From an uncultured Selenomonadaceae bacterium (lineage in GTDB: Bacteria; Bacillota; Negativicutes; Selenomonadales; Selenomonadaceae), in the NCBI GenBank assembly GCA_905236325.1, contig CAJOPJ010000116.1, positions 1-10,481 of the forward strand: 10,481 bases of DNA, read 5' to 3'. Position 1 is the first letter of the stretch, and every line of letters starts with the position of its first letter. Position numbers and translations under genes: made by a program. Under the pieces are notes generated by a model that did not search any database, was not told the origin of the DNA, and saw only the letters and a program-made list of their open reading frames with translations. Below, one piece after another: positions 1 through 5,362 of this stretch.

Positions 1-15
1 GGGAAAATTTTGGTA

Positions 16-44
16 TTTAAAAAATTTTTTTTTTTGCATATAAT
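16..44 (+). promoter_or_regulatory. Putative sigma-A-type promoter of rsmA
   Basis: A perfect -10 hexamer TATAAT lies at 39-44. Seventeen bases upstream, at 16-21, is TTTAAA, which matches 4 of 6 consensus -35 positions. Transcription would start near 50-52, giving a leader of about 20 bases that just contains the GGAGG site at 61-65. The spacer holds a run of eleven T (25-35). The promoter is inferred from sequence only. Confidence 0.55.
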
Positions 45-60
45 GGCAAAAAAATATCTT

Positions 61-65
61 GGAGG
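61..65 (+). promoter_or_regulatory. Ribosome binding site that fixes the rsmA start
   Basis: GGAGG at 61-65 is followed by a 7-base spacer and ATG at 73. This favours ATG 73 over two upstream in-frame starts, TTG at 10 and ATG at 43. Both of those lie within or before the promoter -10 box and have no Shine-Dalgarno sequence. Confidence 0.75.
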
Positions 66-72
66 CTATCAA

Positions 73-909
73 ATGTTACATCCGCAAATAGCAAATTTTT
101 CCGCAACGCGACATATTTTAAAAACTTTCAACCTTCGCGCATCAAAAAGACTTGGACAAAATTTTTTAATCAACGCTGAAGTAGTAAAAAAAATTTGCGA
201 CGCAGCTGAAATTATCGAAGGCGAAGATGTTTTGGAAATTGGACCCGGAATTGGAACTTTGACGCAAGGACTGCTTGAAGTCGGCGCAAATGTCACGGCA
301 GTTGAACTTGATAAAAAATTGCCGGCAGTTTTGGCAGAAACTTTGGCAGGTTATGAAAATTTTAAATTGATTCAAGGTGACATTTTAAAGGTAAATTTAG
401 CTGAAATAATGCCGAAAAATTTTAAAGTCGTTGCGAATTTACCATACTACATAACAACGCAAATTTTGTTGCAGCTTTTGGAAAAAAAATTGCCAATCAG
501 CAAAATTGTTACAATGGTTCAGCGCGAAGTTGCCGAAAGAATGATTTCGCCGCCAAATTCAAAAGCCTATGGCGCATTGAGCATTGCGGTTCAATTTCGC
601 TCGGACGTAAAAATTGCGTTTGATGTTTTGCCGGAAAGTTTCCTGCCGCGCCCTGAAGTCACAAGTTCAGTCGTGGTTTGCGAAATAAAAAAATCGCCGC
701 TTGAAATTTCGGACGAAGATTTTTTTATAAAAGTCGTGCGTGCGTCATTTGGTCAGCGCAGAAAAACTTTAGTCAATTCATTAGCCGGCGCGGGTTTTCG
801 GCGTGAAAAAATTTTGTCGGCGTTAAATGCAGCAGAAATTTTACCTGAAAGACGCGCCGAAACTTTATCAATAGCTGAATTTGCAATTTTGGCTGAAAAT
901 TTAAAATAA
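73..909 (+). CDS. rsmA: 16S rRNA (adenine(1518)-N6/adenine(1519)-N6)-dimethyltransferase RsmA (KsgA)
   Basis: RsmA uses S-adenosylmethionine to dimethylate two adjacent adenines in the loop of helix 45 of 16S rRNA, a late step of 30S assembly in the cytoplasm. From ATG 73 the protein has 278 residues, normal for the family. Visible motifs, in order: RLGQNFL (26-32); SAM motif I EIGPGIGTLT (55-64); acidic motif II ELD (78-80); GD (102-103); the catalytic NLPYY motif (122-126); VQREVAERM (149-157); PESFLPRPEVTSSV (187-200); and, in the C-terminal domain, FGQRRKTL (226-233) and PERRAETL (258-265). All the hallmark residues are present, so the enzyme should be active. It is transcribed alone from its own promoter and converges on rsmI across a shared terminator. 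The longer reading from TTG 10 is rejected because the site at 61-65 sits ideally for ATG 73. Confidence 0.97.
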   Translation: MLHPQIANFSATRHILKTFNLRASKRLGQNFLINAEVVKKICDAAEIIEGEDVLEIGPGIGTLTQGLLEVGANVTAVELDKKLPAVLAETLAGYENFKLIQGDILKVNLAEIMPKNFKVVANLPYYITTQILLQLLEKKLPISKIVTMVQREVAERMISPPNSKAYGALSIAVQFRSDVKIAFDVLPESFLPRPEVTSSVVVCEIKKSPLEISDEDFFIKVVRASFGQRRKTLVNSLAGAGFRREKILSALNAAEILPERRAETLSIAEFAILAENLK

Positions 910-939
910 AAAAATCCTCCAAGCGGAGGAATTTTTTTT
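908..939. terminator. Bidirectional rho-independent terminator between rsmA and rsmI
   Basis: A perfect 6-bp stem, TCCTCC (915-920) with GGAGGA (925-930), encloses the loop AAGC. It is flanked on the right by eight T (932-939) and on the left by an A run (908-914). Read rightward it terminates rsmA, whose stop codon ends at 909. Read leftward the A run becomes the U tract for the ricT-trmN6-glucosidase-rsmI operon. The right-hand T run reaches the rsmI stop codon (938-940). Confidence 0.9.
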
Positions 940-1762
940 ATTTCAACATTGCATTATAAATTTCGCGGCGGCTTAAATTAAATTTTTTTGCAGTATCGCG
1001 CATTGCAATTTTTTTATCAACGCCGCTTGCGATTAAATTTTTGCAGTAGTCAATAAAATTTTCTTCAGTTGGAAGTGAAAATTCTTCGCCGGAGTAACCT
1101 TCGACTATAATTACAAATTCGCCTTTGATTTCATCACCAAATTTATTTTCAAGTTCAGAAATTTTTCCACGCAAAAACTCCTCGTGCAGTTTGGTAAGTT
1201 CACGCGCGATTGAAATTTTTCTGTCGCCTAAAAAATTTTTCAGTTCGGCTAAAGTTTTCAGCAGGTGATGCGGCGATTCATAAAAAATCAAAGTCGCTTC
1301 CTGTGTTGATAATTTTTGCAAAATATCTTTGCGGCTTTTGGCAGACTTTGGCAAAAATCCTGCGAAGTAAAAATTTGTAGTGTCCAAGCCTGAACAAATT
1401 AAAGCACTTAAAGCTGCATTTGCGCCGGGTATCGGACAAATTTGTACGCCGGATTCAATAGCCAACTTTGCCAAGTCTGCGCCGGGATCTGAAATTGCAG
1501 GAAGTCCTGCATCACTAACGCAGGCAACATTTTTTCCTGACAAAAGTTCAGCCAAAATTTTTTCGCCGTTCGCAACTTTGGTAACTTCGTCATAGCGTTG
1601 CAGTGGCGTGTGAATTTCAAAGTGCGTCAAGAGTTTGCGTGTGTGGCGCGTATCTTCGGCAGCTATTAAATCGACTTCGCGTAAAATTTTTACTGCACGG
1701 AAAGTCATATCTTCCAAATTGCCAATCGGCGTTGCAACTAAATACAAAATTCCTGCGTTCAT
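938..1762 (-). CDS. rsmI: 16S rRNA (cytidine(1402)-2'-O)-methyltransferase RsmI
   Basis: RsmI adds the 2'-O-methyl group of C1402 in the 16S rRNA decoding centre. The 274-residue protein is a tetrapyrrole-methylase-fold SAM enzyme with the family motifs in place: LVATPIGNLED (8-18), AAEDTR (34-39), SDAGLPAISDPG (83-94), PGANAALSA (112-120), FYESPHHL (160-167), RELTK (187-191) and GEFV (214-217). A small helical C-terminal domain ends in a helix-turn-helix-like FNLSRREIYNAM, as usual. One oddity is RYDEVTK near 56-62, where many family members have a histidine-containing SYHEHN-type stretch. The ATG overlaps the glucosidase stop as ATGA, and AGGTG about 7 bases upstream serves as ribosome binding site, so translation is probably coupled. 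It is the last gene of the leftward operon and ends at the shared terminator. The order ricT...rsmI resembles B. subtilis yaaT...yabC. Confidence 0.96.
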   Translation of the reverse strand: MNAGILYLVATPIGNLEDMTFRAVKILREVDLIAAEDTRHTRKLLTHFEIHTPLQRYDEVTKVANGEKILAELLSGKNVACVSDAGLPAISDPGADLAKLAIESGVQICPIPGANAALSALICSGLDTTNFYFAGFLPKSAKSRKDILQKLSTQEATLIFYESPHHLLKTLAELKNFLGDRKISIARELTKLHEEFLRGKISELENKFGDEIKGEFVIIVEGYSGEEFSLPTEENFIDYCKNLIASGVDKKIAMRDTAKKFNLSRREIYNAMLK

Positions 1763-3429
1763 TTAGTCACCTGAAATTTATAAATTCGCGCCTCAAATGG
1801 CTGTAAAATTTTTTCTGCAGGATTTTTTTCAGTGTCGAGCAAGATTTTTTTATCGGCAAAACTTGTCGGCAATTCTGCAATTTCAGCTGAAAAATTTACT
1901 GCTGTTACAAAAATATTTTTGTCTGACTTTCGGCTGAACGCAAAAATTTTTTCATCAGCCGGCAAAAGCAATTCAAAATCGCCCTGCAAAAGTTCAGGCG
2001 TTTTAAGCCGCAGTTCAGAAAGTTGCCTGTACCAATTCAAAACAGAGTCAGGATTTTTATTTTCAGCGTCGGCGTTAAGTTCAAGATAATTTTCATTGAC
2101 AGGCAGCCAAGTTTTGTTTGCAGTTGAAAAGCCTGCATTTTTTTCTGAAGTCCACTGCATAGGCGTACGTGCATTGTCACGGCTGAAAAATTTTACAAAA
2201 TCAATCGCCGCAACTGAATTAAAACCTTCCTGCAAGGCAAAATCAAATTGACTGTGTGAACTGATGTCGTTGTAGCAGTCGATGTCGTTCCAATCAATAT
2301 TTGTCATGCCAAGTTCTTGACCTTGAAAAACAAAAGGCGTGCCGCGCATTGTCAGCAAAATAGTCGCGATAGCCTTTGCGGCTTTGATTTTATCGGCGTT
2401 TTTGCTGAAAAAATAATTTACGCAACGCGGCTTGTCATGGTTTTCAAAAAATGCAGGATACCAGCCGGTTGACTTTGTGGAATTTTGGCTGTTGTTAATT
2501 GCCTGCTTGAGTTCCGAAAGTTTCCAGTCAGTTGGTCTGCACCAAATTTCGCCATTTTTGAGCGGCAAATTAACATGGCTAAATTCAAACAACATATCAA
2601 ATACTCCGCGTTCGCCAACCCAGTCAGGCAGTTCGTTGGCTGAAACTCCATTCGCCTCGCCAACTGTAAAAATATCGTGTCCTGCAAAAACTTTGTCCTT
2701 GAATTCATGCAAAAAATCCAAAATGCCTTCGGTGTTGGCGGTTATATTGTGAATTGAACTTAAATCATCCTTGCCGTCAACTTCGCCGTCCACAAAAATT
2801 TTTGGTTTCTTGATGTAAGTTATTGCGTCGATTCTAAAACCGCCGACACCTTTATCAATCCAGAAATTTGCCGCGTCAAACAAAGCCTGACGAACTTTTG
2901 GATTTTCCCAGTTTAAATCCGGCTGTTCAACTGCGAAAGTGTGCAAGTAAAATTGATGTCTTTCTTCGCACCAAGTCCACGCACTTCCACCAAAAATTGA
3001 ACGCCAATTTGTAGGAGCCGAGCCGTCAGGTTTTGCGTCGCGCCAAATATACCAGTCAGCCTTTGCGTTGGTTTTGTTTTGCTTGGATTCTTGAAACCAA
3101 GCGTGTTTGTTTGAACTGTGGTTAAAAACCAAGTCCATGACAATTTTAATGCCGCGCTTTTCAGCTTCTGAAATTAAATTTTCAAAGTCAGCCATTGTGC
3201 CGTAATTTTCATCAATCGCAGTGTAATTTGAAATGTCATAGCCATTGTCAACCATCGGCGAAGGATAAATCGGCGTGAGCCAAATTGCGCCGACAGAATT
3301 TTTTTTCAGGTAGTCAAGCTTGCTTGTAATGCCGTTCAAGTCGCCTGTGCCTTTGCCTTTGCTGTCGCAAAAACTTTTTGGATAAATTTGATAGACAATA
3401 GTTTTCTGCCACCAATTCAGATTGTTCAT
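1759..3429 (-). CDS. GH13 alpha-glucosidase (oligo-1,6-glucosidase / maltase type)
   Basis: This is a cytoplasmic glycoside hydrolase of the family 13 alpha-glucosidase branch; no signal peptide is visible. It should release glucose from the non-reducing end of short alpha-glucosides. Its 556 residues are normal for the branch. Family signatures: VYQIYPKSF (12-20); a metal-loop region with Asp22 and Asp30; region I DLVFNH (99-104); region II GFRIDAI with nucleophile Asp201; region III FTVGEAN with acid/base Glu258; region IV ENHD with His331 and Asp332; and later RTPMQW. The residue after the nucleophile is Ala202. In this branch Val at that place goes with alpha-1,6 activity, while Ala, Thr or Gly goes with alpha-1,4, so a maltase-like preference is inferred. 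Trehalose-6-phosphate hydrolase is a close alternative. The ATG has TAGGAG 9 bases upstream, overlapping the trmN6 stop. It lies 12 bases after trmN6 and overlaps rsmI by 4, so it is embedded in an RNA-modification operon with no sugar transporter or regulator nearby. Confidence 0.9.
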   Translation of the reverse strand: MNNLNWWQKTIVYQIYPKSFCDSKGKGTGDLNGITSKLDYLKKNSVGAIWLTPIYPSPMVDNGYDISNYTAIDENYGTMADFENLISEAEKRGIKIVMDLVFNHSSNKHAWFQESKQNKTNAKADWYIWRDAKPDGSAPTNWRSIFGGSAWTWCEERHQFYLHTFAVEQPDLNWENPKVRQALFDAANFWIDKGVGGFRIDAITYIKKPKIFVDGEVDGKDDLSSIHNITANTEGILDFLHEFKDKVFAGHDIFTVGEANGVSANELPDWVGERGVFDMLFEFSHVNLPLKNGEIWCRPTDWKLSELKQAINNSQNSTKSTGWYPAFFENHDKPRCVNYFFSKNADKIKAAKAIATILLTMRGTPFVFQGQELGMTNIDWNDIDCYNDISSHSQFDFALQEGFNSVAAIDFVKFFSRDNARTPMQWTSEKNAGFSTANKTWLPVNENYLELNADAENKNPDSVLNWYRQLSELRLKTPELLQGDFELLLPADEKIFAFSRKSDKNIFVTAVNFSAEIAELPTSFADKKILLDTEKNPAEKILQPFEARIYKFQVTK

Positions 3430-3441
3430 AATTTCACGCTC

Positions 3442-4185
3442 CTAAATTAAGCCATAAATTTTTTTTATTTCGTCGGTGTAGGAATTATCGTCGTTGTGAA
3501 CAACAAGCGGCGGAAGAATTTTTAAATTGCCTTTGTTGCCGCCGACAATCGCCTCAAGCATAATTAAATTTGCGTCGCGATTTTTTTTTGGTTGAATCAT
3601 TTGCAAACGCTTCATTTCAAATTGATTTTTATGTAGCGCGTCAATAATTTCACAAAGTCGGCTTGCAAGGTGAATCATACAAAACACGCCGTGAAATTTT
3701 AAAACAAAACGCGCCGCCTTGACGACATCTTCAAGCGTCGCAGTAAATTCATGACGCGCACGCGCCACGCCTGTAATCTTATTTGCCTCGCCGTTCTTGA
3801 CAGGTACATAGGGCGGATTTGCAATTACTAAATCAAAACTTTCTGCGCGGAAAAAATCTTTGTGCTTGCGATAATCGCCTTCAATGACTGAAATTTTTTC
3901 CTGCAAATTGTTTAATTCAAAATTTCGGAGCGCAATTTCAGCCATTTGTGAATTTAATTCTATAGCGCAAATTTTTTGAACTTCATCGGCAATCAGTAGC
4001 GGAATTACGCCTGTACCTGTGCCTAAATCCAAGACGCGAAAATTTTTTTTGAAGTTTGGGAAGTGCGCAATTAAAACCGAATCCATTGCAAAACAAAATT
4101 CGCGTTCGTGCTGAATAATTTTTCTGCCGGAAAGCATTAAATCATCAAGTCGTTCGCCTTCGCGTAAAAAAATTTCCTGCGTCAT
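3442..4185 (-). CDS. trmN6: tRNA1(Val) (adenine(37)-N6)-methyltransferase family protein (TrmN6/YabB)
   Basis: This is a class I SAM-dependent N6-adenine methyltransferase of 247 residues. Motif I VLDLGTGTGVIPLL lies at 51-64, the motif II acidic residue is in IELN (75-78), and the catalytic NPPY motif of amino-methyltransferases is at 123-126. The C-terminal LPPLVV...YTDEIKKIYG (224-245) is characteristic of the YfiC/YabB group. The E. coli member methylates A37 of tRNA-Val. For the Bacillota YabB branch the exact substrate is inferred from homology. Its ATG overlaps the ricT stop as ATGA. The nearest Shine-Dalgarno-like sequence (GGTGAT) is weak, so translation probably depends on coupling to ricT. 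The same neighbour order occurs in B. subtilis (yaaT, yabA, yabB), but no yabA or yazA is present here. Confidence 0.88.
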   Translation of the reverse strand: MTQEIFLREGERLDDLMLSGRKIIQHEREFCFAMDSVLIAHFPNFKKNFRVLDLGTGTGVIPLLIADEVQKICAIELNSQMAEIALRNFELNNLQEKISVIEGDYRKHKDFFRAESFDLVIANPPYVPVKNGEANKITGVARARHEFTATLEDVVKAARFVLKFHGVFCMIHLASRLCEIIDALHKNQFEMKRLQMIQPKKNRDANLIMLEAIVGGNKGNLKILPPLVVHNDDNSYTDEIKKIYGLI

Positions 4186-5252
4186 TTTTTATAATCACCA
4201 AACCTGCGCGGCTTGAATTTTTTATTTGGTCTGTCAGTTTTTTTGTTTAAAGGCTTAAATTTAAAATTATCCTGTCGATTGAAAGTTTTATTTTCAGGTT
4301 CCGGCGGTAGTGCTGAAATTGTTTCCTCAGGCGTTTCCGGCTCCAAAATTTCCTCAAGTTCAGCTGAGGATTCAGGTTCTTCAGGTTCTTCAAGTTCAAC
4401 ATTTTTATTGCGCTGTTCAACAGGCAAAATCATATCCCAAGCGGCAGTAACAGTTCTGCGCGAAGATTCAATATAAACTGTTGCAGTTTTGTTTGTAGCG
4501 TTCACGGCAACAATTCTGCCTTCGCCTTCGTCCAAAATAACTTTATCGCCACGTTCAGGTTGAAAAGATTTAAATTTTTCCATGTACTGTTCATGATAAT
4601 ATTCACTTTCATACTTCAAGCAACAAAGTAATCTGCCGCAAATGCCGGAAATTTTTGTTGGATTTAGCGATAAATTCTGTTCTTTAGCCATACGCACAGA
4701 AACCGGCGCAAAATCTCCTAAAAAAGTTGCACAACACAGCGGACGACCGCAACAACCTGTTCCGCCAAGAACTTTAGCTTCGTCACGAACGCCAACTTGC
4801 CGAAGTTCAATGCGCGTGTGGAAAATATATGCTAAATCCCTGACAAGTTCGCGAAAGTCAACGCGTCCGTCAGCAGTAAAATAAAAAATAATTTTATTAA
4901 CATCGAAAGTGTAATCGACATCTATTAACTTCATAGGCAATTTGTGTGTAGCGATTTTTTCCAGGCAAATTTGAAATGCTTCTTTTTCCTTAACGCGGTT
5001 ATCAGCCAGCCTAGCCATATCGGCTTTTGTTGCGCGTCGGTGAATTTTTCTGAGCGGAGGAACACCTGCGCCGCAAATTTTAGTAAGTTGCGCTTCGGGC
5101 ATTTCGCGAATTTCCAAAACAACTTTTCCACATTCCAAGCCGCGTGCTGTATCCACAATTACATATTCGCCTTTTTCAACTGTATCTTCGCCGGGATCAA
5201 AATAATAAATTTTGCCGGCTTTTTTAAATCTGACTCCAACAACTTTTTGCAA
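4182..5252 (-). CDS. ricT: PSP1-domain protein RicT (YaaT), regulator of RNA processing
   Basis: In B. subtilis, RicT forms the RicA-RicF-RicT complex. That complex binds Fe-S clusters and steers RNase Y mRNA processing, affecting sporulation, competence and biofilm formation. The N-terminus here (VVGVRFKKAGKIYYFDPG, residues 4-21) is highly typical. The PSP1 core carries both cysteine clusters, CCGRPLCC (C167, C168, C173, C174) and CGRLLCC (C205, C210, C211), so the cluster ligands look intact. Beyond about residue 283 comes an extension not found in the roughly 275-residue B. subtilis protein: an acidic Glu/Pro-rich stretch (285-320), then a Lys/Arg-rich tail (324-356), both probably disordered. 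The start is TTG at 5252-5250, with AAAGGAG 10 bases upstream and no ATG nearby; the conserved protein begins exactly there. It is the first gene of the leftward operon and diverges from murC-ddl. The partners ricA and ricF are not in the window. Confidence 0.95.
   Translation of the reverse strand: MQKVVGVRFKKAGKIYYFDPGEDTVEKGEYVIVDTARGLECGKVVLEIREMPEAQLTKICGAGVPPLRKIHRRATKADMARLADNRVKEKEAFQICLEKIATHKLPMKLIDVDYTFDVNKIIFYFTADGRVDFRELVRDLAYIFHTRIELRQVGVRDEAKVLGGTGCCGRPLCCATFLGDFAPVSVRMAKEQNLSLNPTKISGICGRLLCCLKYESEYYHEQYMEKFKSFQPERGDKVILDEGEGRIVAVNATNKTATVYIESSRRTVTAAWDMILPVEQRNKNVELEEPEEPESSAELEEILEPETPEETISALPPEPENKTFNRQDNFKFKPLNKKTDRPNKKFKPRRFGDYKK
4371..4397 (-). repeat. Three 9-bp tandem units in the acidic tail of ricT
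   Basis: Two identical plus-strand units TTCAGGTTC (4371-4379 and 4380-4388) are followed by a one-base variant TTCAAGTTC (4389-4397). Read on the minus strand they encode Glu-Leu-Glu then two Glu-Pro-Glu units in the acidic linker near residues 286-294. The unit length is a multiple of three, so gain or loss of copies would keep the frame. Confidence 0.75.
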
Positions 5253-5262
5253 AATAATCTTG

Positions 5263-5269
5263 CTCCTTT
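5263..5269 (-). promoter_or_regulatory. Ribosome binding site deciding the TTG start of ricT
   Basis: Minus-strand AAAGGAG is followed by a 10-base spacer and TTG at 5252-5250. No ATG or GTG lies in frame close by. The conserved RicT N-terminus starts at this TTG. Confidence 0.7.
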
Positions 5270-5299
5270 CTGTTAATTAAATTTCAACTAAAAAAAATT

Positions 5300-5328
5300 T
5301 TTACCTGCAAGTAAAACTATGCTAAAAT
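5300..5328 (+). promoter_or_regulatory. Putative extended -10 promoter of the murC-ddl unit
   Basis: TAAAAT at 5323-5328 is preceded by TGC (5320-5322), an extended -10 arrangement. At 5300-5305 the hexamer TTTACC (4 of 6 to consensus) sits 17 bases upstream. Transcription would start near 5335, about 28 bases before the murC start. The divergent ricT promoter must lie in the same 110-base gap (5253-5362). The best minus-strand candidate is TTGCAG (5310-5305) with TGAAAT (5286-5281) at an 18-base spacing, which is weak and not annotated. Confidence 0.55.
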
Positions 5329-5348
5329 GTTTCAAATTTAAAATTAGC

Positions 5349-5354
5349 GGAGGG
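5349..5354 (+). promoter_or_regulatory. Strong ribosome binding site for the TTG start of murC-ddl
   Basis: GGAGGG at 5349-5354 lies 8 bases before TTG at 5363. The nearest ATG (5373) is out of frame, so the TTG start is well supported. Confidence 0.75.
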
Positions 5355-5362
5355 AAATTATT

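Noticed and set aside
10..72. N-terminal extension of rsmA from TTG 10 or ATG 43
   Set aside because: These starts lack a Shine-Dalgarno sequence and lie in or before the -10 box. GGAGG at 61-65 is ideally placed for ATG 73, and 278 residues is a normal RsmA length.
5253..5362. Riboswitch or attenuator in the ricT/murC-ddl divergent gap
   Set aside because: The 110 bases are taken up by promoter elements and ribosome binding sites, with no GC-rich stem and no alternative hairpins.
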